A stretch of DNA of 64,000 nt from Rhodococcus_G sp042879035. GTDB lineage: Bacteria; Actinomycetota; Actinomycetes; Mycobacteriales; Mycobacteriaceae. The DNA lies in the NCBI RefSeq assembly GCF_042879035.1, contig NZ_JBIAOU010000001.1, positions 992,001 through 1,056,000 of the forward strand, given 5' to 3'. Below are positions 8,167 through 17,304 of this stretch, one piece after another (within the stretch, counting starts at the first letter, position 1; every line of letters starts with the position of its first letter). The notes under the pieces were generated by a model. The model worked only from the letters and a program-made list of their open reading frames with translations. It was not told the origin of the DNA and did not search any database. Both the position numbers and the translations under genes were made by a program.

Positions 8167-9014
8167 CCGACCGACACGAGGTCGCGCAGTTTGTCCAGCC
8201 GGCCTGGGCCGATGCCGTCCACCTCGCCGAGCTGCTCGACGTCGGAGAAGGTGCCGTTGGCCGTGCGCCACGCCACGATCGAGGCGGCGGTCACGGGCCC
8301 GACACCGGGCAGTGCGTCGAGTTGCTCGGCGGTCGCGGTGTTCAGATTCACCTTCCCGCCGGGCGACGCGCCACCCGTGGCGCCGGCCTGCCCGGACCCG
8401 ACGGTGGCGCTGCCGGCGACCGGGGCCGCGCCGGGCGGCGGCGCCACCCCGACCAGCACCTGGTCGCCGTCGGCGAGCTTCCGGGCCAGGTTGAGCCCGA
8501 GTACGTCGGCACCGTCGCGGGTACCCCCGGCGGCGGCCAGCGCATCCGCGACCCGGGAACCCGCGGGCAGGTGCACGAGGCCGTTGACGTGGACGAGCCC
8601 GACGACGCTGACCACGATCTCGTCGGTGCGGGGAGGTGCGGGGACGGGCGCGGACGTCTCCCCCCGGGCCGCCGTGACGGCCACCGGTTCCGGTCGGGTG
8701 GTCACGACTCCAGGCAGCGGCTCGACGGCCGCCGCGACGGGACGGTCCCGCCACGCCGCGACGGCACCGATTCCGGCCGCGACGAGCGCGACCACGGCCA
8801 GTGCCAGGACGCCGCGCCGTCCCAGCGCGAATCGGATGCGTGGATGCTCGGGATCCGGCGCGTCGTCGTGGAGCCACCCGGGTTGGTCGTCGTCCCGGTC
8901 CCCGGTCGTGCGGTCCGCGAGATCCGCGTGCTGCGGGCCGGACGGTTCGCCACCTCGGGTGACGACGTCGAGTCGTCGCCGGATCTGCTCGCGTATCTCG
9001 TCGGTGCTGCCCAT
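8163..9014 (-). CDS. comEA: ComEA-family helix-hairpin-helix DNA-binding protein
   Basis: A 283-residue protein with a charged cytoplasmic N-terminus and one membrane anchor near residues 68-90 (VLALAVVALVAAGIGAVAAW). A SLBB-like segment beginning VSVVGLVHVNGLVHLPAGSR follows, and the C-terminal tandem helix-hairpin-helix contains NLNTATAEQLDALPGVGP. ComEA binds incoming double-stranded DNA outside the membrane and hands it to ComEC. It is the first gene of the comEA-comEC-holA operon. Confidence 0.93.
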   Translation of the reverse strand: MGSTDEIREQIRRRLDVVTRGGEPSGPQHADLADRTTGDRDDDQPGWLHDDAPDPEHPRIRFALGRRGVLALAVVALVAAGIGAVAAWRDRPVAAAVEPLPGVVTTRPEPVAVTAARGETSAPVPAPPRTDEIVVSVVGLVHVNGLVHLPAGSRVADALAAAGGTRDGADVLGLNLARKLADGDQVLVGVAPPPGAAPVAGSATVGSGQAGATGGASPGGKVNLNTATAEQLDALPGVGPVTAASIVAWRTANGTFSDVEQLGEVDGIGPGRLDKLRDLVSVG

Positions 9015-9102
9015 GCCCCGACGCTAGGACCACGCCCGCCCCCGACCGGCCGGGCGACCTGCGGAAGCCTGCCGGCCTGTGGATGGATTCGAGCCCTGTG
9101 GA

Positions 9103-9993
9103 CTACTCGTCGACGTCGAGTTCCACGACCGGGTCGGCCACGGCGTCCGCGGTGGCACCTGCGCCGCCGGGTACTACGAGCACGCCGATCGCGCCGGGCC
9201 CGACGTGGCTGCCGATGACCGGGCCGAGTTCCGACACGACGAACTCGCTCGCTCCGGGCAGCCGAGTGCGCAGGGCCGCGGCGACCTCGTCTGCGTGTGC
9301 GGCCGCACCGACGTGGTGCACCGCGACCGCGACATCCCCCGCACCTGCGAGTTCGGCGGCGCCGTCGACGAGTTTGGCCAGGGCCTTGGTCGTGGTGCGG
9401 GTCTTCTCCTTGAGGACCAGTTTGCCGTCCACGAGGTGCAGCACCGGTTTCATCGCGAGCGCGGTGCCGAGCAGTGCGGCAGCGGTCCCTATCCGGCCGC
9501 CGCGGCGTAGGTGGTCGAGCCGGTCGACCATGATCAGGACGCGACCGCGGTCGGCGACGTCGACGGCCCGCTCGTACACGGCGCGCAGACCGCCCCCGGC
9601 GCGCGCGAGCCGGGCCGCGGCGAGCGCCGCGTAGCCCAGCGCCATTGCGGTGGACTGGGAGTCGACGATCCGGACCTTCTCCCCCAGCGACTGCGCGGCC
9701 TGGCGACCCGCTTCCCAGGTGGCGGACAACTGCCGGGAGATGTGCAGGGCGACGACGCCGTCGCCGCCGCTGTCGGCCAGTGCCTGCTCGTACACCGACG
9801 TCAGCTCTCCGGGCGAGGCACCGGAGGTGGTGGCGCCGTCCCCGGTGAACAGGTCGGTGGGCATCGGGTCGACACCCTCGCGCAGGTCCCGACCGTCGAC
9901 GAGAACGTGCAGCGGCACCACCCGGATACCGAGTTGTTCGGCGAGTTCCGGGTCGAGGCAGGCCGAGGAGTCGGTGACGACGACAACTGGCAT
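9103..9993 (-). CDS. DegV family fatty-acid-binding protein
   Basis: A 296-residue DegV (EDD-fold) protein starting MPVVVVTDSSACLDPELAEQ, with the conserved TDSSA and GVDPMPTDLF segments. DegV proteins bind a fatty acid and in firmicutes present it to fatty acid kinase. In mycobacteria the equivalent gene (Rv2417c) sits beside octT. ATG 9993 was chosen because the longer open frame is a shadow of the next gene. It is separated by only 5 bp from octT, so the two are probably co-transcribed. Confidence 0.92.
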   Translation of the reverse strand: MPVVVVTDSSACLDPELAEQLGIRVVPLHVLVDGRDLREGVDPMPTDLFTGDGATTSGASPGELTSVYEQALADSGGDGVVALHISRQLSATWEAGRQAAQSLGEKVRIVDSQSTAMALGYAALAAARLARAGGGLRAVYERAVDVADRGRVLIMVDRLDHLRRGGRIGTAAALLGTALAMKPVLHLVDGKLVLKEKTRTTTKALAKLVDGAAELAGAGDVAVAVHHVGAAAHADEVAAALRTRLPGASEFVVSELGPVIGSHVGPGAIGVLVVPGGAGATADAVADPVVELDVDE

Positions 9994-9998
9994 GAGGA

Positions 9999-10775
9999 CT
10001 ACCCCGAACCCTCGAGCGCGGTCTCGGACCGTGTCGAGACGAGCGCCGCGCGAATCGTGGCGAGCATCGCCTCGGCGACGGCGACGTGCCCGTCCCAGCC
10101 CCAGTGGATGCCGTCGGGGTTGGCGTCGTCGGAGTAGATGTTCGGACGCACCGCCTGGGCGAGGTCCACGAGCGGTACCCCGGTCTCGGCGCTCCACGCC
10201 TCCAGTGCCCGCACGGCAGCGGGTCGCCCCGCGTGCACCCGCCCGTAGGCGTCGCACAGGTGGATGGACGGCAGCGACGCGATCACCGGCAACTCGGGGC
10301 GCATGTACGCCAGGGACTTCCGGCTCTCCTCGAGGTAGTCGACGCTCAGCTTCGGCGGCAGCGCGACCGGCCAGCCGAGCGGCGCGAGCCGCGGCTGCAG
10401 CCACTGGTAGGCCTCGCGGACCCGGCGGCGCAGGGCCGGCGGACGCACGTATCGCAACTGCTCGCGCAGCGCGGTCGGCAGCGGGGACGGCAACGAGTCC
10501 ATCCCGCCGACGGCGAACACCACCGCCCCGGCCTTCGGGACGGTCGCCCACACCCGGGGATCCTGGATCAGCGCCCAGTAGGCGTCGCGGCAGGTCCATC
10601 CGATGCGCGCGACCAGTTCGACGTTCCAGCCCAGTTCGGCGCCGACGAGGGTCGGCCAGATTCGCGGGTGGTCGGCGGGCAGGCCGCCTTCCGGACCGAA
10701 GTAGGCCAGGGAGTCGGCGATCACCAGCAGCGTCGGGCGATCGGCACCTGCGGCCGTGACCGCGTCAGAGGACAT
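9999..10775 (-). CDS. octT: Diglucosylglycerate octanoyltransferase
   Basis: A 258-residue SGNH-fold protein. LLVIADSLAYFGPEGG carries the nucleophile Ser region and DGIHWGWDGH carries the C-terminal Asp-His pair. In mycobacteria OctT octanoylates diglucosylglycerate, an early step of methylglucose lipopolysaccharide synthesis. The assignment rests on this motif pattern and on position: it lies between degV and the phosphoglycolipid phosphatase gene gpgP exactly as in M. tuberculosis. The start ATG 10775 overlaps gpgP by 11 bp. Orthology is strong by synteny; activity is inferred. Confidence 0.85.
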   Translation of the reverse strand: MSSDAVTAAGADRPTLLVIADSLAYFGPEGGLPADHPRIWPTLVGAELGWNVELVARIGWTCRDAYWALIQDPRVWATVPKAGAVVFAVGGMDSLPSPLPTALREQLRYVRPPALRRRVREAYQWLQPRLAPLGWPVALPPKLSVDYLEESRKSLAYMRPELPVIASLPSIHLCDAYGRVHAGRPAAVRALEAWSAETGVPLVDLAQAVRPNIYSDDANPDGIHWGWDGHVAVAEAMLATIRAALVSTRSETALEGSG

Positions 10776-11415
10776 CGCCGGCCACCGCAGCGGAGGCGTT
10801 CCAGACGTCCAGACGCCAGGACACCGCGTCCGGGTCACCGTGCCCGCTCAACTGCACCCAGCTGGTGTTGCCGAGTCCGCCGAACACCGGCCAGCGGTCC
10901 ACCGGAAGGTCCAGCAGTGCCGCGGTCAGGGCGGCGATCAGTCCGCCGTGCGCGACCAGGACGACCGGGGTCTCCTCCCATTCGGCGCGATCTGCGAGCA
11001 GTTCCTGCACGACCGGCACCGCGCGGCGGGCCACGTCGATGCGGCTCTCGCCGCCGGGCGGGGTCCAGGACGCGTCCGCGCGCCACGCCGCGCGGGCACC
11101 CGGGTCACTCGCGTCGACCTCGAGGTGCGTCAGGCCCTGCCACTGCCCCAGGTGCGTTTCCCGCAGGCGTTCGTCGGTGGCGACCGTCAGCCCGGCACGT
11201 TCGCCGAGTGCGGTGGCGGTGTCGAGCGCCCGGCGCAGGTCCGAACTGACGATCAGGGCGGGTTCCCGGTCGGCGAGCACCCGGGCGACGGTCTTGGCCT
11301 GCACCCGGCCCAGTTCGGACAGGTCGGTGTCGAGCTGCCCCTGCATCCGGTCGCTCGCGTTGTACTCCGTCTGACCGTGCCGCAGCAGGATCAGCCGCCG
11401 TCCGGGCGGTGTCAC
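10765..11415 (-). CDS. gpgP: Glucosyl-3-phosphoglycerate phosphatase (histidine phosphatase family)
   Basis: A 216-residue histidine phosphatase with the RHG signature in LILLRHGQTEYNASDRMQGQ, the ETHLGQWQG acid segment and a C-terminal VAHGG. GpgP dephosphorylates glucosyl-3-phosphoglycerate to glucosylglycerate, the primer for methylglucose lipopolysaccharide. The GTG start at 11415 overlaps the rsfS stop by 4 bp. The family also contains generic phosphoglycerate mutase-like enzymes; the flanking octT supports the specific call. Confidence 0.87.
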   Translation of the reverse strand: MTPPGRRLILLRHGQTEYNASDRMQGQLDTDLSELGRVQAKTVARVLADREPALIVSSDLRRALDTATALGERAGLTVATDERLRETHLGQWQGLTHLEVDASDPGARAAWRADASWTPPGGESRIDVARRAVPVVQELLADRAEWEETPVVLVAHGGLIAALTAALLDLPVDRWPVFGGLGNTSWVQLSGHGDPDAVSWRLDVWNASAAVAGDVL

Positions 11416-11903
11416 CGCCCGGACCCCGGCTCGTCGAGGTCTGCGGCATCCAGATCCGCGGCCTCGATGTCGGGGTCGAGGTCGGCAACGTACTCGTCCG
11501 CGACCTCGCCGTCGGAGTCGGCACCCCACTCGGTGCTCCGCGCCTCGATGCCGGCGACGGGGACGACCGGGCAGTCCTTCCACAGCCGCTCGAGGCCGTA
11601 GAAGTTGCGCTCGTCGTCGTGCTGGACGTGCACGACGAGGTCCACGTAGTCGAGCAGTGCCCAGCGGCCCTCGCGGGTGCCCTCCTTGCGGACCGGCTTG
11701 TGACCGGCCTCGCGCAGCTTGTCCTCGATGTTCTCCACCACCGAGTTGACCTGACGTTCGTTGGACGCGGACGCGATCACGAAGCAGTCGGTGATCACCA
11801 GCTGTTCGGACACGTCGAGGACCACGACGTCGTTGGCCAACTTCTCGTCGGCGGCGAGCGCGGCGATCCGCGACATCTCGAGGGCTTCGGCGGATGCGGT
11901 CAC
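11412..11903 (-). CDS. rsfS: Ribosomal silencing factor RsfS
   Basis: A 163-residue RsfS/Iojap protein that binds L14 on the 50S subunit and blocks subunit joining when nutrients are limiting. The conserved core includes NDVVVLDVSEQLVITDCFV, RQVNSVVENIEDKL and WALLDYVDLVVHV. It is longer than the usual 110-120 residues because of an acidic Ala/Asp-rich C-terminal tail of about 35 residues. It directly follows nadD, with no spacer, the order common in many bacteria. Confidence 0.95.
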   Translation of the reverse strand: MTASAEALEMSRIAALAADEKLANDVVVLDVSEQLVITDCFVIASASNERQVNSVVENIEDKLREAGHKPVRKEGTREGRWALLDYVDLVVHVQHDDERNFYGLERLWKDCPVVPVAGIEARSTEWGADSDGEVADEYVADLDPDIEAADLDAADLDEPGSGR

Positions 11904-12656
11904 TTAGGTGTTCTCCCGGTTCTGGGTTGGGCTGGAGCTGTGGGATTGGCTGTTGTGGTGCTGTGGTGCCGGTCCCGACACCGTGACCGCTCCGTCGAGG
12001 CGCTGCGCGCCCCGTGGTCGATACAGGTTGCGCTTGGAGATGTACTGCACCACCCCGTCCGGCACGAGATACCAGACGGGACGGTTCTCGCTGGCCCGCA
12101 GGCGGCAGTCCGTCGAGGAGATCGCCAGCGCGGGGATCTCGACCAGGGTCAGTGCGTCGGCGGGCTGGTCGGCGAGGTGCTCGGCCAGGTGGTCGGTGCC
12201 GAGTTCGTATCCGGGTCTGCTGACTCCGACGAACTTGGCGAGTTCGAACATCTCCTCCCAATTCTGCCAGGAGAGGATCGTCTCGAGTGCGTCGGCGCCG
12301 GTGATGAAGTACAGGTCTGCGTCCGGATGCTGCGCGCGCAGGTCACGCAGGGTGTCGACGGTGTACGTGGCCTTGTGCCGGTCCACATCGACGCGGCTGA
12401 CCGAGAAGCTGGGGTTCGAGGCGGTCGCGATGACCGTCATCAGGTAGCGGTCCTCGGCGGAGCTGACGTTCTTCCCGACCTTCTGCCAGGGCTGGCCGGT
12501 CGGCACGAAGATGACCTCGTCGAGCCCGAAGCGGTCGGCGACCTCGCTGGCCGCGACGAGGTGACCGTGGTGGATCGGGTCGAACGTGCCGCCCATCACG
12601 CCCAGCCGGCGTCGCCGCACGGACGCTCCCGCACCCGTCTTGTCTCCCTTGTGCAC
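11904..12656 (-). CDS. nadD: Nicotinate-nucleotide adenylyltransferase
   Basis: Transfers AMP to nicotinate mononucleotide in NAD synthesis. The nucleotidyltransferase motif GGTFDPIHHGHLVAA and the C-terminal ISSTDCRLR are both present. The GTG at 12656 gives 250 residues with a basic 20-residue leader; the internal ATG at 12596 would give 230 residues and start at MGGTFDP as in shorter homologues. The C-terminus has a Gln/His/Ser-rich tail. The stop abuts the rsfS start. Confidence 0.92.
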   Translation of the reverse strand: MHKGDKTGAGASVRRRRLGVMGGTFDPIHHGHLVAASEVADRFGLDEVIFVPTGQPWQKVGKNVSSAEDRYLMTVIATASNPSFSVSRVDVDRHKATYTVDTLRDLRAQHPDADLYFITGADALETILSWQNWEEMFELAKFVGVSRPGYELGTDHLAEHLADQPADALTLVEIPALAISSTDCRLRASENRPVWYLVPDGVVQYISKRNLYRPRGAQRLDGAVTVSGPAPQHHNSQSHSSSPTQNRENT

Positions 12657-12685
12657 GAGGATCGAGCTTACTGGCACCCGGGAGC

Positions 12686-14134
12686 TCAGATCGGCAGCAG
12701 TCCCGAGACGACCGCGGCCAGCTGCTGGGCGTTGCGGCATTCGTGCATCGGCACCACGTCGGCGTACACCTTGGCGGCGGAGTCGCCGCTGCCCCACTGG
12801 CCGCGGGCCTCCGGGTTGAGCCAGTGCGTGTGCTTGGCGACGGTCGCCAGGTTCGTCAGGGCCGCGGTGTTGGGGTCGCGGTAGTTGTTGCGGGCGTCGC
12901 CGAGGATCAGGAGGGACGTGCGGCCGGTGAGGGTGCGCGCGAACCGTTCGGCGAACACGCCGATCGCGTTGCCGTAGTCGGAGTGCCCGTCGTAGGCGAT
13001 CAGGTCCGCCTCCCGGATCATCCGCGACATCGATGCGCCGAGGTCGGCTCCGGAGTCGAAGAACCGCGTGACCTCGTCGGTGGTGTCGATGAACGCGAAC
13101 ACCCGGACCCGGGAGAACTGCTCCCGCAGTGCGTGCACGAGCAGCAGCGTGAAGTTCGAGAACCCCGCGACCGACCCGGACACGTCGCACAGCACGACCA
13201 GTTCCGGTCGCGCCGGACGCGGATTGCGCAGGACGAGGTCCACGGGCACGCCGCCGGTGGACATCGACTTGCGCAGGGTCTTGCGGAGATCGATCGCGCC
13301 GGCCCGGGCCCGCTTGCGGCGCGCGGCGAGCCGGCTCGCGAGCTTGCGGGCGAGCGGGGTGACGGTGCGCCGCAGGGCAACCATCTCCGAATCCGACGCC
13401 CGCAGGAAGTCGACCTCCTCGGCGAGCTTCGGCACGCCGTAGCTCGCGACACGTTCCTTGCCCAGATGCTCGGCGGAGCGGCGGCGGGTCTCGATCTCGA
13501 CCATCTTCCGGAAGTCCGCGACCCGCTGCGCGGCGGTGCGGCGGGCGATCTCGGTGGCGTAGTCCGCGGCCTCGTGCTCGCCCTCGACGGTGTTGCCGAG
13601 GAGACCGTCGAGGATCCGGGAGACCAGCGTCTCGGGGGCGACCTCGCGCATCGCCTGGTAGGCGGAGAACGACGGCCCCTTGGCGGACTGGTACTGCCCG
13701 AGTTGCTCGACGAGTTGCGCGGTCAGCTGCTCGATCAGGTCCAGCGCTTCGGGTGACCCGTCGACGAGCAGGCCCGCGATCAGTTCCCGCAACGCCTCGA
13801 AGTCGACCGCGCCGTCCTCGCCCCGGGGTATCTCGACGAAGACGTCACCGGTGCCGTCGGTGCGGGCACCGACCGCGGCCGGGAACCACAGGTCGAACAA
13901 CGCGTCGTAGGTGGCGCGGTGGGTGGGCCGGCGCAGCAGTGCGCACGCGAGCCCCTCGCGCAGCGCTTCGCGGTCGAGCAGATCCAGGACGGACATCACT
14001 CGTCCGGCGTCGACCGTCTCCGACGGCCCGACCGCGATGCCTCGGGTGCGCAGCGCCTCGACGAAATCGACGAGGTGGCCGGGCAGCCCGTGAGGAGCCG
14101 CGGGAACCCCGGACGTGCGGCCGGCGACGACCAT
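12686..14134 (-). CDS. VWA domain protein, CoxE-like
   Basis: A 482-residue CoxE-like protein with a C-terminal von Willebrand factor A domain. The MIDAS motif is seen in VVLCDVSGSVAGFSNF (DxSxS). The N-terminus LVDFVEALRTRGIAVGPSET is typical of CoxE proteins. Such proteins act with a MoxR-type AAA+ ATPase as a chaperone pair that inserts metals or remodels partner complexes. The MoxR partner lies immediately upstream and a similar pair next to proA exists in mycobacteria (Rv2425c-Rv2426c from memory). The client protein is not evident here; no carbon monoxide dehydrogenase genes are nearby. Confidence 0.88.
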   Translation of the reverse strand: MVVAGRTSGVPAAPHGLPGHLVDFVEALRTRGIAVGPSETVDAGRVMSVLDLLDREALREGLACALLRRPTHRATYDALFDLWFPAAVGARTDGTGDVFVEIPRGEDGAVDFEALRELIAGLLVDGSPEALDLIEQLTAQLVEQLGQYQSAKGPSFSAYQAMREVAPETLVSRILDGLLGNTVEGEHEAADYATEIARRTAAQRVADFRKMVEIETRRRSAEHLGKERVASYGVPKLAEEVDFLRASDSEMVALRRTVTPLARKLASRLAARRKRARAGAIDLRKTLRKSMSTGGVPVDLVLRNPRPARPELVVLCDVSGSVAGFSNFTLLLVHALREQFSRVRVFAFIDTTDEVTRFFDSGADLGASMSRMIREADLIAYDGHSDYGNAIGVFAERFARTLTGRTSLLILGDARNNYRDPNTAALTNLATVAKHTHWLNPEARGQWGSGDSAAKVYADVVPMHECRNAQQLAAVVSGLLPI

Positions 14135-14165
14135 GACGCCTCCTGTGTCTCTCGCGCGGGCGACG

Positions 14166-15047
14166 CTAGTTGAGCCGCAGCTCGGCGGCGGCCCGCTGCT
14201 GATCCGACTGGTGCTTGAGGACGACGCCCATCGTCGCGCGGATCGCGTCGTCGTCGAGGGTGTCCATCCCGAGTGCGAGCAGGGTGCGACCCCAGTCGAT
14301 GGTCTCCGCGACCGACGGCAGCTTCTTGAGCTGCATGCCGCGCAACACCCGGATGGTGCGCACCAGTTGCTCGGCCACCGCCTCCGGGAGTTCGGGGACG
14401 CGGCTGGCGAGGATCCGCCGCTCCAGGTCGGCGTCCGGGAAGTCGAGGTGCAGGAACAGGCAGCGCCGCTTGAGCGCCTCCGACAGCTCGCGGGTGCCGT
14501 TCGAGGTGAGCACCGTGAACGGCTTGCGGGTGGCGGTGATCGTGCCGAGTTCGGGGACGGTGACGGCGAAGTCGCTGAGGACCTCGAGCAGCAGCCCCTC
14601 GATCTCGACGTCGGCCTTGTCGACCTCGTCGACGAGCAGCACCGTCGGGTCCTGGCGACGGATGGCGGTCAGCAGCGGACGCGAGAGGAGGAACTCCTCC
14701 GCGAACACGTCCTGCTTCGTCTCGTCCCAGCCGTGTTCGCTGCCGGCCTGGATCCGCAGGATCTGCTTGGCGTGGTTCCACTCGTACAGCGCGCGGGACT
14801 CGTCGACCCCCTCGTAGCACTGCAGGCGCACCAGTTCGGCGTCCGCGGTCTGCGCGACCGCACGCGAGAGTTCCGTCTTGCCGACCCCGGCCGGGCCCTC
14901 GATGAGCAGTGGCTTGCCGAGCCGGTCGGCGAGGAACACCGCGGTCGCGGTGCCCTTGTCGGCGAGGTAACCCGTCTCGGCCAGCCGTGTGACGACGTCG
15001 TCGACGCTCGCGAAGACCGGAGGGGTGGTCGGGACTGCTCGATCCAC
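14166..15047 (-). CDS. MoxR-type AAA+ ATPase
   Basis: A 293-residue AAA+ ATPase with Walker A GPAGVGKTE, Walker B LLVDEVDKAD and sensor segment VLTSNGTRELSEALKRRC, all characteristic of the MoxR branch. The GTG start at 15047 is preceded by AAAGG; the 24 residues upstream of it in frame are arginine/proline-rich and not conserved. It lies 31 bp before the CoxE-like gene and 32 bp after proA, so all three may be co-transcribed. It likely powers the VWA partner. Confidence 0.9.
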   Translation of the reverse strand: MDRAVPTTPPVFASVDDVVTRLAETGYLADKGTATAVFLADRLGKPLLIEGPAGVGKTELSRAVAQTADAELVRLQCYEGVDESRALYEWNHAKQILRIQAGSEHGWDETKQDVFAEEFLLSRPLLTAIRRQDPTVLLVDEVDKADVEIEGLLLEVLSDFAVTVPELGTITATRKPFTVLTSNGTRELSEALKRRCLFLHLDFPDADLERRILASRVPELPEAVAEQLVRTIRVLRGMQLKKLPSVAETIDWGRTLLALGMDTLDDDAIRATMGVVLKHQSDQQRAAAELRLN

Positions 15048-15079
15048 GGCGGGAACCTTTCGTGCGGGACGCGGGGAAG

Positions 15080-16354
15080 TCAGGCGGGACGGATGTGGCC
15101 GTCGCCCCACACCACCCACTTGGTGGAGGTGAGTTCGGGCAACCCCATCGGTCCGCGGGCGTGCAGCTTCTGGGTGGAGATGCCGATCTCGGCGCCGAAC
15201 CCGAACTGCTCGCCGTCGGTGAACGCGGTGGACGCGTTGACCATGACCGCGGCGGCGTCGACGCGGGCGGTGAACTCGCGGGCGGCGGCGAGGTCGTCGG
15301 TGACGATCGCCTCGGTGTGTCCGGTGCCGTACCGGTCGATGTGCTCGACCGCGGCGTCGAGGTCGGCGACGACCTTCATCGCGACGTCGAGGGTGAGGTA
15401 CTCCTCCGCCCAGTCGGACTCGGTGGCAGGCACCTGTCCCTCGAGGTCGCCGTGGATGACGACGCCTGCGCTCTGCAGCGCCTGGGTCAGCGCGGGCACC
15501 GCGGTGTCCGCGACGGCGGCGTCGATCAGGATCGTCTCGGCGGTGTTGCAGACACTCGGCCGGCGGGTCTTGGCGTTGAGCACGATCTTCTCGGCCCGGG
15601 CCAGGTCGGCGGACGCGTGCACGTAGACGTGGCAGTTGCCGACGCCGGTCTCGATGGTCGGCACGGTGGCGTCGCGGACGACGGCGGCGATCAGCCCGGC
15701 GCCGCCGCGCGGGATGACGACGTCGACGAGGCCGCGGGCCTGGATCAGGTGGGTGACGCTGGAGCGGTCGGCGCTGGGCAGCAGCTGGACCGCGTCCGCA
15801 GGCAGCCCCTGCTCGGTGAGCGCGGCGCGGAGCACCGACACCAGCGCGGCGTTCGACTCGGCGGCGGACGACGAGCCGCGCAGCAGGGCGGCGTTCCCGG
15901 ACTTGAGGGCGAGACCGAACGCGTCGACGGTGACGTTGGGGCGCGCCTCGTAGACCATCCCGACGACGCCGAGCGGCACCCGCACCTGGCGGATCTCGAG
16001 TCCGTTCGGGAGGGTGCTGCCGCGAACCACCTCACCGACCGGGTCGGCGAGCCCGGCCACCTGACGCAGCCCGGAGGCGATGCCGTCGATCCGGTCGGCC
16101 GTCAGCCGGAGCCGGTCGATCAGCGATTCCTCGGTGCCTGCGGCGCGGGCGTTCTCGACGTCGACGGCGTTCGCGGCGAGCACCGTCTCGGTGGCCGCGA
16201 GGACCGCGTCGGCCGCGGCATGCAGTGCGGCGTCCTTGCGGGCGGTCGTCAGCAGTGCCAGCGCCCGCGATGCGACGCGCGCCCGACGCGCGGCCGCGTG
16301 CACATCCTCCCGGACGGAGTCGGTCGCCTGTGCTTGTTCGTTCACCGCGGTCAT
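15080..16354 (-). CDS. proA: Glutamate-5-semialdehyde dehydrogenase (gamma-glutamyl phosphate reductase)
   Basis: The 424-residue enzyme reduces glutamyl-5-phosphate to the semialdehyde, the second step of proline synthesis. The catalytic cysteine lies in RRPSVCNTAETILID and the NADP-binding aldehyde dehydrogenase fold is evident, for example VPLGVVGMVYEARPNVT. I took ATG 16354 because it starts MTAVNEQAQ; an in-frame start nine codons upstream adds little. proB is 13 kb away. A short inverted repeat GTTAC-AGC-GTAAC sits right at the start. Confidence 0.96.
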   Translation of the reverse strand: MTAVNEQAQATDSVREDVHAAARRARVASRALALLTTARKDAALHAAADAVLAATETVLAANAVDVENARAAGTEESLIDRLRLTADRIDGIASGLRQVAGLADPVGEVVRGSTLPNGLEIRQVRVPLGVVGMVYEARPNVTVDAFGLALKSGNAALLRGSSSAAESNAALVSVLRAALTEQGLPADAVQLLPSADRSSVTHLIQARGLVDVVIPRGGAGLIAAVVRDATVPTIETGVGNCHVYVHASADLARAEKIVLNAKTRRPSVCNTAETILIDAAVADTAVPALTQALQSAGVVIHGDLEGQVPATESDWAEEYLTLDVAMKVVADLDAAVEHIDRYGTGHTEAIVTDDLAAAREFTARVDAAAVMVNASTAFTDGEQFGFGAEIGISTQKLHARGPMGLPELTSTKWVVWGDGHIRPA

Positions 16355-16416
16355 GGTTACAGCGTAACGATCGCTAAGCACCGAGGCAGTCGGCGGCGTG
16401 CCCTAACCTCTGGGTC

Positions 16417-17304
16417 GTGCCCGCTCACGTGACCGTCCTCGGCAGCGTCAACATGGACCTGATCGCGAGGACGGCGACCCGCCCGGCCGCCGGCGAGACG
16501 GTGCTCGGCACCGCGTTCGTCACCGGCCCGGGAGGGAAGGGATCGAACCAGGCGATCGCGGCGGCCCGGGCCGGTGCGGACGTGAGCTTCCTCGGCGCGG
16601 TCGGCGACGACGGATTCGCCGAGGTGCTGCGTCGAGCGCTCCACGACGCCGGCGTCGACACCACGCTGCTCCGCACCGCGGCGGGTCCGAGCGGTGTCGC
16701 GGTGATCGTCGTCGACGATACCGGCGAGAACTCGATCGTCGTCGTCCCCGGCGCGAATGCGACCGTCGAGGCGCTGACGGCCGCCGAACTCGACCGGATC
16801 GCCGGGGCGGACACCGTGCTGTGCCAGCTCGAGCTGCCGATCGCCACGGTCGCCGCCTGCGCCGTCCACGCCCGCGGGTCGGGCACGACGGTGTTCCTGA
16901 ATCCTTCTCCGGCGCAATCGCTTCCGGACGACCTGGTCGCGGCGGTCGACGTGCTGCTGGTCAACGAGACCGAGGCGCGTCAACTCGGCGCCGCCACGCT
17001 GGACCGGGTACCGCACGTGGTCACCACGCTCGGCGGGCGCGGGGCGCGGTGGCGCGGCCCGAACGGTGCCGAGGTCCACGCGAGCGCGCCGAGGGTCGAC
17101 GTCGTCGACACCACCGGCGCCGGTGACGCGTTCGCCGGAACCCTGGCGGCGAGTTGGCATCTCGGACCCGAGGTCGCGTTGCGACGGGCGGTGGCGGCCG
17201 GGGCGCTGGCGACCACCCGAGCCGGCGCGGCCGCCTCCTGCCCGACCGCCGGAGAGGTCGACGACCTGCTCGCGCGACACTCCGGTCCGAAAACACATCC
17301 GTAA
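16417..17304 (+). CDS. rbsK: Ribokinase, PfkB family
   Basis: A 295-residue PfkB sugar kinase. The N-terminal GSVNMDLIART and GGKGSNQAIAAARAG match ribokinase, and the C-terminal signature DTTGAGDAFAGTLAA carries the catalytic Asp and anion hole. Ribokinase phosphorylates D-ribose at O5. The gene starts with GTG 16417, divergent from proA. A TAACCT hexamer 8 bp upstream suggests a very short leader. No ribose transporter is adjacent. The 3' end touches acyl-CoA synthetase debris. Confidence 0.9.
   Translation: MPAHVTVLGSVNMDLIARTATRPAAGETVLGTAFVTGPGGKGSNQAIAAARAGADVSFLGAVGDDGFAEVLRRALHDAGVDTTLLRTAAGPSGVAVIVVDDTGENSIVVVPGANATVEALTAAELDRIAGADTVLCQLELPIATVAACAVHARGSGTTVFLNPSPAQSLPDDLVAAVDVLLVNETEARQLGAATLDRVPHVVTTLGGRGARWRGPNGAEVHASAPRVDVVDTTGAGDAFAGTLAASWHLGPEVALRRAVAAGALATTRAGAAASCPTAGEVDDLLARHSGPKTHP

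Noticed and set aside
6371..9027. Large plus-strand open frames opposite comEC and comEA
   Set aside because: Thr/Ala/Arg- or His/Asp/Arg-rich shadows without motifs; the minus-strand genes explain the region.
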